Program-made: the position numbers and the translations under genes
Part shown: positions 46,553-56,533 of the stretch, piece by piece
Numbering within the stretch: the first letter of the stretch is position 1
How the letters are laid out: every line of letters begins with the position of its first letter
The notes under the pieces: model-generated
What the model saw: the letters and a program-made list of their open reading frames with translations, nothing else
Database searches by the model: none
Told to the model about the DNA's origin: nothing
Origin: Cotesia glomerata
Taxonomy: Eukaryota > Arthropoda > Insecta > Hymenoptera > Braconidae
DNA length: 64,000 nt
Assembly: GCF_020080835.1 (NCBI RefSeq)
Contig: NC_058163.1
Coordinates: 15,697,095-15,761,094, forward strand
Direction of reading: 5' to 3'

Positions 46553-47805
46553 ATCGTTCCACAAAAACAACGGCGAAAAACTCAAGAACTAGTAAAAATG
46601 TTCGATGAACTCCTCAAAAGACGACCTCCAACGGAAAATGTCTACACAGAGAGAGCATTAAAAAGAATCCGTAGAGAAGAAGCAATATCTAATTACACTC
46701 CCCAAGAGTGCCGAAATAAAACGGACGAGCTCGGAGACCGCAAAAACCATTCGTGAGACCTTAGACAAACACCCAACTCTCTGGCGAAGTGAAAAAGACT
46801 CGTTAAATGATGATATAATACCCGAAATTAACGTCGACGAATTTCTGAGAGATAACAGCGACCAGTTCGAAGAAGGACCAAGCAGCAATATCAGTCCAGA
46901 AGAAACCGAAGGAATCGAAGATCACAGTGAAACAGAGCCTCCCATCATCATAAAACCTTCGACTTCTGTCGACGACATAGATACAAGAAACAAAAATAAT
47001 TTAACCCCTCAGAAAGTAAATCGATCTCGGTTCGCCGGATATTTAGGAGACGGTCCAGAACCCCGAACTCCAATCTTCGGAAGAGTCCTCATTCCTGACG
47101 AACTAGCGGCCATGGGTATACGTTACGACCACGCGAGCGGCCAAATCGTAGACAAAAACGGTAAGGGAATAAATGAAACGGCCGAAACCGAATCGCCCGA
47201 CCTCGATAACACCCTTATCGAACCGGAACGGAGACGATAGAACGAAAAACCATCGAATACTACTAAATTAATAAATTCACAAAATAATAATAATAAAAAT
47301 AAATCGCGCAATAATTCAGAAAATTCTAGGGATCCAGATAAATCCAACGATAGACCAACTACAAGCGGAAACATTTCAATGGGGGATGACGTACGGAACC
47401 GCCGATTCGGTCCACCCTTTGTCGCCTACGACCCTCCAACATTCGAAGAAGCGGAAGATATCTTCGCAGAAAGACATCATCGGCCGAAAATAGCTTGACC
47501 CTCGAGTTCCGACGAAAATGTACCACCGAAAAGCCCTGAAATAAAAATTAAATTTTTAATCAGCCGTAATGGGCTCACTTATGCCCGAGATCACTTAGTA
47601 CACTTTCTAGAAACTGATTGCGAGATAATAAAACCCGTAGCGAAGTTGCTCCGTGACTTAAAATTTATAAATGCTGATGATCTTCATGCCTCGAAACCTA
47701 CAAAAGGAGACGTATTTGTCACCAAACTAGGTCGTTGCAAAATTTTTACGGTATTTATCAAAACAAAACATTTCGGAAAATTAGACCCCATCGACTTGAT
47801 CGAAG
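46553..47805 (+). pseudogene. C-terminal extension of Gypsy A pol with macro-domain-like end
   Basis: After TAG at 46550 the pol frame continues for about 67 codons (KMFDELLKRRPPTEN) to TGA near 46754. A shifted frame then stays open through RTPIFGRVLIPDELAAMGI to TAG at 47238 and on to TGA near 47500, then again to 47805. Most of it is acidic or Asn-rich and probably unstructured. The last ~90 codons look folded: FLISRNGLTYARDHLVHFL, ETDCEIIKPVAKLL, KPTKGDVFVTKLGRCKIF and FIKTKHFG. They resemble the order of motifs in macro (ADP-ribose-binding) domains, but the match is by eye only. The region is cut at the junction with BEL sequence. Confidence 0.5.
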
Positions 47806-48530
47806 GACACTATATCTAGCCATACATGACACTATATCTAGCCACAGATCTTGCATGAAGATCTTAGCTTTGACGACAATTGGTGCGAGAAGTCCTAGTG
47901 GGTCATACAACTCAGCGATTTCAGACAAAATATCTCTTTTTTTCTTAGGTTTCTCTGGCGGTAGCGTGTACTTGAACTGAAGAGCGTCAGTGTGTGAATT
48001 CCAGAACATGCCCAGGACCTTTACTGGTGCATCACTGATTTCTTTAAGCGGTGTTTCTAGCTGCTTTTCTGGAGCGACTTCAGCGAGCAGCGTTGGACTA
48101 TTACTAGTCCATTTGGCGGGCGGAAAGCGGCCTGCGGCGCACAGTGCTTTTGTTTGCACTGCAACCTTCATAGCATCTTGTTCGTTGTCTGCTCCATCAT
48201 AGATGTCATCAACGTAACGTGTTTCCAACATTGGAGCAACATCTATCGAATAGCGGTGTTCTTTATCCTTGACTAGTTGGATGAGCACACGTACAGCGTT
48301 AAGAGGTGCACTAGCGGTCCCGTAGTTGACTGTCTTAAGAAAGTAAGCGTCTACTAGGTCATTCTCATCTATCCAGAGAATGAACTGAAGCGGCCAATCA
48401 AGCAAATCAACCTCAACCTGTTTGAATATCTTGGTGATGTCAGTAGCGAATAGAATCCTGTTGCAGCGGATTCTCAACATCACGTCGAAGATATCAATTT
48501 GCGTTTTGGGTCCTGCGTAGTATCCATGTT
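47806..48530 (-). pseudogene. BEL/Pao reverse transcriptase fragment
   Basis: In coding order from 48530: AGPKTQIDIFDVML, ILFATDITKIFKQVEV, LKTVNYGTASAPLNAVRVL, the catalytic YVDD (TRYVDDIYDGADN), then VLGMFWNSHTDAL and LYDPLGLLAPIVVKAKIF. It matches the plus-strand BEL element at 62780-63430 segment by segment, and retains a 14-codon stretch (QLVKDKEHRYSID) that the other copy has lost. The protein copies element RNA into DNA. Both ends are truncated: the start at about 48530 and the end at the Gypsy junction, where CACTATATCTAGCC is duplicated. It is probably the missing upstream part of BEL element I (29060-31236). Confidence 0.8.
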
Positions 48531-48577
48531 TTCGACACTACGGTAATAGTCTAAGAGCCAGTGAACGGATACCTGTA

Positions 48578-49006
48578 TGTATTTGACCAGACCTGGGTTT
48601 TTGTACATTGAGGCCTCTACCGTACATGAGATGGGGACTTACTAAGCCCAAAGTTGTCGACGCGGCGAGTGCGCAGGTAAGACAGGTATCGATTTTAGGC
48701 TATTTATAAATGCATTTGACCACGTCTGCCGTTTTGATATTTGAAAATATATTATTATGATTAATGGAAAATAACAATGGCAGACTATTATCACGCGTTT
48801 AACATTGTGGCAGACAATTTTGAAAATGTTAAAAAAAAATTTTTTTTGAAATTAATTGACCAGATCTGCCATCAATATATTTTATTTATTGTAGTCTTAA
48901 AAACTTATATCGATAATGGCAGACGTATTCATTGCATATAAACATCAGCAGATAACAAAATCTGAGATACTACCCGGTCAAATGTATGCATATAGCTATC
49001 TTTCTT
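48578..49006. repeat. Left inverted repeat of element G
   Basis: About 430 bp, complementary to 59540-59948. It contains five copies of the core GGCAGA or its complement (for example GACCACGTCTGCCG, AATGGCAGACTATT, GTGGCAGACAAT), possible binding sites for the element's protein. Confidence 0.85.
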
Positions 49007-49266
49007 CTTTTTCCAATGTATTACTATTGTACTCTTTCTAGCCTATAGTATTTTTTCTCATAGCTACTACCATTCAAAAAATGTAGGATGTATACCTGAG
49101 AGGGCTCTGTTATAACCCCTACCCTAACGGTTTTTGCCAGATGTTCTTAGTTTATTTGTCAACCTTCACACGGTTGCCTCTTGTTTCGTGAATTTTATAA
49201 AATACATAGTGTTGCTTTATTTTATTTTGTTAATTGGACTATTATCTATTTAATATATTTGAGATT

Positions 49267-51423
49267 ATGGCAGATGAAAAAGAAAAAGTGCAGTGTGTTT
49301 TTCTGGCACGTCAAAAGGTGAAAAATTATTTATATTTTCGGAAGAGACTATGGCGAAATGTCGAAAAATTTTGAGGTTACGAAAATTTCATAAATTAAAG
49401 TACAATGATATAAATTTACCGAAGAAAATTTTCGATTCAGGGTATCATAGTAGTTGTGACAAGACGTTTTACAGCTTTAAAAAAAAAAATTTTTTTTAAC
49501 AGATGCCAATAAAAAAGTTCCATTACAGAGTACGTCCTCGTCTGCAACTGAACAACCATCATCATCAGCTGATAGCTCAATAGTTGATGATAACATGGTA
49601 AAAGATTCTGTTTTGAGTGACGTGAATGTTTCTGAGGCAAATGAAGTTGTAGAAAAAAATATTGACGCCGAAGTAGATCAGCCGATCGAGGAGAGACCAT
49701 TGGAAGATTCCTCAGAATCATCAACGGTTCAGACTTCTGATACCGCAGCTTCAGCAAACCTGAATTAGTGTTTTTTTTGCAATAAAGAAAAAAAGCAGTT
49801 CAAGTCTAAAAATGAGCCATTGCGTACTTCAAGCAAAGATCAATTTCAAATATGCATCTTATCACAATTTGAAACAAGATACTGAAATTTATAATGAAAC
49901 TGACAAAAATACAAAATTTTTCCTCTTGTGAAGTATATTACCATGATATTTGTCGACAAAATTTCAGGAATCAAAAACGATCATCGGTGAAAAGTCCTGT
50001 CCGTACTTCATGGCACATCTCTCGAGAAATACATGAAACTGTTTATAGAGAAATTTGTAATTTAATTGAAGAGAATGTCATAAAGCGGGGACGTTGTTAT
50101 TTTTTTCATATTTACATAAAGAGTATCTCGACATGTTTAAAGAATTAAGTGAACGCTCAAATGCAACATCAATATTTACCACTCACTATTTGGAAGAGAA
50201 GATCCACTGAAAATTTTGTGATAAAATTCAAATTTTGGTGTCGAACAGAAAAAAAGTTCTTGCTCCTAAAGGCATTTCAACTATTGATGACTCAATATTT
50301 GCGCACTTAAAAGACCAAGACACCTTGCAAGCAGCTACTGCCATTTTGAGAGAAGAAATTTTTGGAATAACTGAAACAAAATTACCTGATTATTTAAGTA
50401 GCCAACGACTAATTAAAGGTAAATGTTCAACACCACCAATGATTGCAGATTTTTTTTCATCAATTCTTGGAGGTTAGAGTCGTAAACGCCGGAATTGTGA
50501 CAGTTTTCAACCTCATGTTAATTCTCTGTCACAGGACATAATTTATATGACTTCCAATGGCAGCATCAAGACTTCTAAGCACATTTGTTTAGGTATGGCA
50601 TTAAAAAGTCTTACAAGCAGCCGTAAGATTATCGATATAATAAATCGTTACGGTCATTGTATAAGTTATAATGCTATCGAGGAGCTAGAAACAGAAGCTA
50701 CGTATTCGTCAGTTTCACGTACTGGAATGTGTCCAGAGGCAATTAATAAAAATGAAAATCTTTCGACAAGCATGGCTTTTGATAATTTCGACCGGTTTGT
50801 TGATACCAAAAATGGTAAAGACACTCTGCATGATATGGTTGGGATAATTTACCAAAACATTGATCACAACCTCGAAGAAAAAAATGTTGAAGAAGAAGAA
50901 ACTGAAGTTGTTACACATAATAAACGTCGAAGACGATCTTTTGAAACTATTGAATATGAGTTACCACAGTGTTCTAAAAAACTAAAAAAAACTACTAATA
51001 TTCAAACTGAAAATGAAGAAGAGGTTAATATTATTGTACATAAGAGTCTTTACGAGCAGATTGACATTGTTTGGATGCTAAGTCATGATTTTAGACTGTT
51101 AGATACTCCTATGTGGACTGGTTTTAACAGTAAAATAATGATTGATGATACTCCACAACAATTAATTTCGTATTTGACTCCAATTAATGACTCAACAACA
51201 AGCAATGCAGTAGTGTTGGCAACTATGCAACAATGCATGTCAGTCTTGCAAGAACTGAATCAAGAGTTCATGCAAGTGACTTACGACTTAGCTATTGCCA
51301 AAATTGCACTGCAAGTCCAAGCTACAGAAAGTAGAACTTTCAAAAAACTTTTTATACACTTGGGTGCTTCTCATATCATGATGTCATATTTCAAGGCGAT
51401 CGGGAAATTCATTAATAGTATAG
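49267..51423 (+). pseudogene. Element G transposase-like protein, N-terminal two thirds
   Basis: Starts at ATG 49267 (MADEKEKVQCVF). A first cysteine region (CVF...GYHSSCDKTFYSF) suffers a 1-nt shift near 49303. After a 3' splice-like TTTTTTTTAACAG (49503) comes a Ser/Glu-rich linker, a stop at the junction to CFFCNKEKKQ, and a second region with YYHDICRQNF and HETVYREICNLIEENVI. The frame changes again near 50140, with stops TGA near 50208 and TAG at 50475. The later part includes LNQEFMQVTYDLAIAKIA and HLGASHIMMSYFKAIGKF, a pattern I recall from large arthropod repeat-encoded proteins. It stops at the insertion of element F and continues at 56534. Confidence 0.65.
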
Positions 51424-51862
51424 GATCCCGCTATACAACGACCTTCACCGAGATGCTTATTTAATGAGACGTATTTTTTATGTTATTAAATATGCCAATA
51501 AATATCTATATATATATAAGCGAAATACCACTCACTCATCACGAGATCTCCGAAACTATTCGCCCGATTGACTTGAAATTTAGCATAGTTACTCCATTCG
51601 TGATGTAGACGCTCACTAAGAACGGATTTTACGCAATTCCTAGCCAAAATGAATTTTTCGTCTACCATCACATATGCCCTCCCCTCCCCTCCCTCTCATT
51701 CTTCTCCTCCCCTCCCGTGCCCTATAATCTTTCCCCTTCCCTATATCTCTCTCTTTTTTGGGAGCAGAAATATCATTTTGACCCTCTAATCTAAGAAACC
51801 ATCAGTGGCACCGTAAATTATCGAACTCAACCCCCTACAACCACCCACGCTAATCAACCTTT

Positions 51863-52005
51863 GCCATGGTTACCATTGTCATGGTTATCGTTGCCATGGT
51901 TACCGTTGCTATGGTTACCGTTGCCGTGGTTACCGTTGCCATGGTTACCGTTACCATGGTTGCCGTTACCATGGTTACCGTTATCATGGTTACCGTTGCT
52001 ATAAT
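51863..52005. repeat. 15 bp minisatellite, about 9-10 units
   Basis: Tandem copies of CCATGGTTACCGTTG with single-base changes, inside the Helitron. Gly-Asn-His repeat frames on the minus strand are artefacts of this array. Confidence 0.9.
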
Positions 52006-52396
52006 AACTGTCAAAATGATTGATTTTAAATTTTATCGATTGACTGTTGGGACAGTAGGAATTCATAATCATACGTTTTTAAGAAAGAATAAGCTAAATC
52101 ATTAATAACTGAAATAACTTATATGTATTGGAATAATCATGAAGGATGAACTCGATTATATCATAACACAGATAAATTAAACATAAATATTATCAAGTTG
52201 ATATTGTTAAATGATTATACTGATTTTAATGATTAAAATTAAAATGGTAAATTGTGTCTGATGCGTCTTCTCTAAAATTTTACAACGATATCGTTAAATT
52301 ATTATAAAAACGGTCGATTTAAGATAATTTCTAATAAAATGAGTAATAATAAATATATTTTTTAATACCACTTAATTTGTTATGAATTTATTAATA

Positions 52397-53179
52397 ACTA
52401 GCTGATACCCGCCCGCTTCGATAGGAATACAATAAATTTTTATGGTGTAACCTAGATGAAAAATATAAACAAAATGGTTAATTTCAAAAGATAATGAATA
52501 TAAATTTTGAATTAGAGAAAAGTGATTGTTTGTGATGACCGGTGTTAGCAGTATTAAATATATGAGAAAAGTATTTTATTATTAACATTTTTTAAAATTA
52601 AAAATTATTGACATTTTTAAAATTAAATAATACTATGAAGCGGAAAAGAATAGGAGTTACGGATAATTATTACGTGAATCGTTCCAACATTCACGTAACA
52701 GAATAATTGGAGGAGGAAGAGATTGAGAAAGAAATAGGAAGGACCTTCTTAATAAGAGTTTACAGAATATGCGAGAAAAAATTCAGATAGCTCGGACAGG
52801 GATTCGAACCCAGAACCTTCCGGTGACATGTCGGCTACTCTACCATTTGACCTATCCGGTCTAGACTAAATGTTTAGGATAACATTATTATAATGGGAAC
52901 GCATCTCACTACACAGTACGTCATGGGTGATGCGGAAATCTGTCTAATGACAGATTTACTGACTAACTGACCCATTGATTGATTGATTATTAATAATAAA
53001 ATACTTTTCTCATATATTTAATACTCGCTAACACCGGTTATCATAAACAATCACTTTTCTCTAATTCAAAATTTATATTAATTATCTTTTTGAAATTAAT
53101 CATTTTGTTTATATTTTTCATCTAGGTTACAACATAAAATTTTATTGTATGCCCAGCGAAGCGGGTGGGTATCAGCTAG
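52397..53179. repeat. Inverted pair of Helitron 3' ends
   Basis: 52397-52590 (starting CTAGCTGATACCCGCCC after A) is the reverse complement of 52990-53179. This is either a second Helitron of opposite orientation inserted tail to tail, or a duplicated terminus. The ~400 bp between contain the tRNA-like piece and no gene. Confidence 0.75.
52793..52858 (-). repeat. tRNA-like sequence, probably a SINE head or pseudogene
   Basis: On the minus strand CGGATAG pairs with CTGTCCG as a 7 bp acceptor stem, and GGGTTCGAATCCC forms a perfect T-arm/B-box. The anticodon arm has only a 3 bp stem (CCG/CGG) with a 9 nt loop, and the whole is only 66 nt. No normal anticodon can be assigned, so I do not call it a working tRNA gene. 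Confidence 0.55.
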
Positions 53180-53969
53180 TATCCTATATGGGTTGCCTAA
53201 CAAATTTCAGTCCAGAGTATTTTTAATTAATAATTTAAAAAATTTTTTTTTTTTAAACATTGCACCGGTGTGATTATTAAATAAATTTGATACCAATCGA
53301 AAGTTTAAAGCCCATAGAATATGCAAACGTTAGGTTGCCTATTTTTTTCCGGTCACAACCACGGGTTGCCAGGTGTAAACAGGTAAATCTATACTAGCAT
53401 TTTGCAACGGTCTGATTATTGAATCAAACTTAGATAAACTGAAAGATTATTTCATAAGGAACACGGTGGTATAGGGTTGCCTGCGAAAAATCAGTCCCGA
53501 ATTACGGTTGTCGAATTTTAAATAATAAAATATCGCTGCGAGTGAATGTGTGTGAGAGAGAGGTCCCAGACCAACCATCCCATGCGGTAGAAAAGGACGC
53601 AGCGTAGTAGCTGTTTAAAGTCCGCCCATTTAAAGAAGGAGAGTGCGCACGCTATTTGTGCTTGGAAATGAAAAGGATAGCGATAGACTCGTATATGCTG
53701 TGCATTATTTTGGAGTAGTTAATTATTAATATACAGAAATAGTTATTTAATTTTTTATTTTTTAATCAATTAATTATTTATCTATGTTTATTGTTTATGT
53801 GACACTAAAGTATATACACATCTTTAGTAAAAAAGACAGTTAGAGTAAAACATATATATTACTTATCTGGCAAATTTTATCTTTATTATTGGGAGCCGAA
53901 ATAAAAAACAACAATTAAAAGAATACTTCTGTTTATTGAAAAAAATTTAAAATACAAAAATTTTTAAAA

Positions 53970-55856
53970 TTATTCAGGTTCCGAGTCATCGGACATATAA
54001 CTGTGATCTCCAACTTCTGAATCTTCTTCGTCATCAATCTCCGTTTCAGTTTTTTCGACAATGTCTTCTATTTTTAAAGGTGTATGATCCCCAATGAATC
54101 CTACTGGTTTTAAATATTTTTGCGGGCTTACATGTACCCCTAGTGACAGCATAAATAACGTCACTACATATTGACGTTATTTTAGCTTTCAGTCCGTTCG
54201 AATCTTCATCAGAATGATTAGGTCCTTCAATAAGGTTTCGCATAAAATCTTTTAATTGCTTAGGAATGTCACATTCTCCACGAATGACATCATCAGCAGT
54301 TACGTTGCGAGAAAGCGGATGAACATCTATATTTTTAATACAACTTTTCCAATAATATGCTACATTTTCAAACTCATAATCATTTCTTGTCTCCAAAAAT
54401 TTAAAATTGTTAGCCATTACAGAAACGTCCATGTCTGTTTTGTACACAATTTTTTTGTTACGTATTCCCATTGACGCTTCAATCGTAATAAGATTACCAA
54501 ATTTCTTCATTAACTTTTTTTGCAAGGTTTCACATCGGTAATCTTGAATATCATCGAAATCAATTTCATGATTTCCAAACTCTAGCAATAAAGCTTGGTA
54601 TCTTAAAAATAATTGAGCCAAGTACATAACTTGGTTGTTTTCAATTATTTCTGTCTCAATAAAATTTGATATGGATTGAAAAGCCAACTGATGTAACTGT
54701 CGATATTTACTATACGTGGAATCGGTATTCTTCCGTGGACCGCTTATTTTTCGATTGATACAGTGCGTAACAAGGCAGATGGTACGCGATAGTTTGATGT
54801 TGAAGTTTGGAGAGAATCTCCGAATCGCTTAAATTTTCGGCGATATTTTTGATCTGTAGTGGTACTTTGTCACCTTTAGGGAAAGTAAGATTAACCAGCT
54901 TCTTTCCACATCTTTTTTGGCTGTGGTCACAAAAAAGACAAATAATTGTGCTTGATGTCGATGCTGTTGATGTCGTTGCTGTTGATGTCGATGCTGTTGA
55001 TGTCGTTGCTGTTGATGTCGATGCTGTTGATGTTGACTGCTCCTAAAAGAATTTAAATCATTCTTTGAGTAAAAATGGAAGAAAACAAATATAAATGAAA
55101 ATACAAGTTCAATTAATAGATTTTCATGTCACTTTTTTAAAACAGCTTAAAAAAAAATAATTTTTTATTACCTTGTCAAAGCCCCCAGAAGTTTGAGGCA
55201 GGTCTTCAACATTACTCGTTTCATCCTCAGCAACTGTAGCACAGGAATCGACACTAGGATTCAACTGTTGTGGTTCTTCTTCAGTAGTAGATACATCGGT
55301 ATGCTCTTAAAAAAAAAAACAATTTTTGCGATTAAATGAAAATGTTTGATTATAAATTTTAAAAATTTTTTGATAAGAATAGTAGATTTAAAACATCCTC
55401 ATTTAATTATTCCAAAAAAAAAAAAAAGGAAATCAGAACATTTTCTTGTTCAATTTTCAACTACCGTTTTTTAAGTAAATTACAAAAAAAATATGTGTGT
55501 CGAAAATTAACAAAACCATAAGTGAGTTTTAGTAGCAATTACTTCAACATGACAAAAATATAGAAGATGTATTAGCTTAGATAATTTTAAAGATTCAATT
55601 ATTATGTACTTACTGTATATTCAGCGATAAATTTAAGAAATTCTTCGTTATATTTTTTATTCAAAACAGTCACTTTTTTGTAGCACGTGGTATGATAACC
55701 TACAAATTGGAGTGACACACTGGGTAGCTCAACAAAATTGTATTTAAAATTTTTTTTTTTACGAAAAGCTAACTTTAATGCACAGTTTTTAAAAGTTTCA
55801 TCATCAAAATCAATTATTCCGTCATCCGAATCACACAAAAAACACTTTTTGGCCAT
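53970..55856 (-). pseudogene. Element F transposase-like protein, N-terminal part only
   Basis: Exon 1 begins at ATG 55856 (MAKKCFLCDSDDG) and has GYHTTCYKKVTVL. It ends at a GTAAGT donor (55613). Exon 2 (about 55306-55172, acidic, PQTSGGFDK) and exon 3 (from 55042 after TTTTAG) follow. Exon 3 encodes a Ser/Thr repeat, then CLFCDHSQKRC and AYHLPCYALYQ, then after a shift near 54720 the segment HQLAFQSISNFIETEII. Cysteine spacing and these segments match G (CFFCNKEKKQ, YYHDICRQNF, HETVYREICNLIEENVI). The frame shifts again near 54130 and ends in acidic residues at 53970. No nuclease part is present, so this copy could not encode a full protein. Confidence 0.65.
54958..55029. repeat. 30 bp coding repeat in element F
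   Basis: About two and a half copies of GATGTCGATGCTGTTGATGT-type sequence, 30 bp apart, encoding a Ser/Thr/Ala repeat on the minus strand. Confidence 0.85.
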
Positions 55857-55910
55857 TTTTTCCAACAATAAATAGCAGCACGTTTTTTCACTTGTATCTA
55901 TAGCGACAAT

Positions 55911-56529
55911 CTACTCCAAAATAATGCACAGCATATACGAGTCTATCGCTATCCTTTTCATTTCCAAGCACAAATAGCATGCGCACTCTCCTTCTTTAAA
56001 TGGGCGGACTTTAAACAGCTGCTACGCTGCGTCCTTTTCTACCGCATGGGATGGTTGGTCTGGGACCTCTCTCTCACACACATTCACTCGCAGCGATATT
56101 TTATTAATTAAAATTCCACAACCGTAATTCGGGACTGATTTTTCGCAGGCAACCCTATACCACCGTGTTCCTTATGAAATAATCTTTCAGTTTATTTAAG
56201 TTTGATTCAATAATCAGACCGTTGCAAAATGCTAGTATAGATTTACCTGTTTACACCTGGCAACCCGTGGTTGTGACCGGAAAAAAATAGGCAACCTAAC
56301 GTTTGCATATTCTATGGGCTTCAAACTTTCGATTGGTATCAAATTTATTTAATAATCACACCGGTGCAATGTTTAAAAAAAAAAATTTTTTAAATTATTA
56401 ATTAAAAATACTCTGGACTGAAATTTGTTAGGCAACCCATATAGGATATATTTATTGGCATATTTAATGACATAAAAAATACGTCTCATTAAATAAGCAT
56501 CTCGGTGAAGGTCGTTGTATAGCGGGATC
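55911..56529. repeat. Right inverted repeat of element F
   Basis: Uninterrupted arm of 619 bp, complementary to the split left arm. It supplies the reference that defines the Helitron borders. Confidence 0.9.
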
Positions 56530-56533
56530 TTAG

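Larger units (their letters stand above)
31237..47805 (+). mobile_element. Gypsy-type LTR retrotransposon (A), 3' end lost, with nested insertions
   Basis: A 5' LTR (31237-32432), a tRNA-Leu primer site, a leader split by LTR E, then gag, two protease domains, RT, an RNase H-like domain and a long C-terminal extension, all on the plus strand. The element ends near 47805 where minus-strand BEL RT sequence begins, so the 3' LTR and anything after the extension are missing. Because BEL integrase lies to its left and BEL RT to its right in matching orientation, it probably inserted into BEL element I. A later deletion then removed its right end together with the BEL RNase H region. Confidence 0.75.
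51505..53179 (+). mobile_element. Non-autonomous Helitron
   Basis: It begins TCTATATATATATAAGCG and ends GGGTATCAGCTAG, inserted precisely between A (51504) and T (53180) with no target duplication, as Helitrons do. The intact copy of the host sequence in the right arm of F proves both borders. A GC-rich hairpin-like CCCAGCGAAGCGGG lies just before the CTAG end. No Rep/helicase coding sequence is present. Inside are a T/C-rich stretch, a 15 bp minisatellite, an inverted copy of its own 3' end, and a tRNA-like piece. Confidence 0.75.
51424..53718. repeat. Left inverted repeat of element F, split by Helitron
   Basis: Segments 51424-51504 and 53180-53718 together form the 620 bp arm complementary to 55911-56529. 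The sequence across the Helitron joins exactly as in the intact right arm (AATAAATA followed by TATCCTATATGG). Confidence 0.85.
51424..56529 (-). mobile_element. Related Academ-like element (F), nested in G
   Basis: Ends GATCCCGCTATAC and GTATAGCGGGATC. The left arm is 51424-51504 plus 53180-53718 and the right arm is 55911-56529, both about 620 bp, with the left arm split by a Helitron. The flanks are ATAG (51420-51423) and TTAG (56530-56533), a 4 bp duplication with one mismatch. Removing F with one flank restores the reading frame of G. Its own minus-strand gene resembles the N-terminal part of G's gene. Without the Helitron it is about 3.4 kb and has no nuclease region, so it is an internally deleted element. 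Confidence 0.7.

Noticed and set aside
31237..47805. Endogenous retrovirus with envelope
   Set aside because: No envelope-like frame with signal peptide or membrane span is visible before the element is cut off, so I describe it only as a Gypsy-type retrotransposon.
51854..52105. Gly-Asn-His and Val-Ala-Met repeat proteins
   Set aside because: They are translations of the 15 bp minisatellite in the Helitron on both strands.
52793..52858. A functional tRNA gene
   Set aside because: The acceptor stem and T-arm are good, but the anticodon arm is defective, the length is short, and it lies inside a Helitron.
54807..55046. Plus-strand Asp/Val repeat protein
   Set aside because: It is the complement of the Ser/Thr repeat in exon 3 of the minus-strand element F gene.
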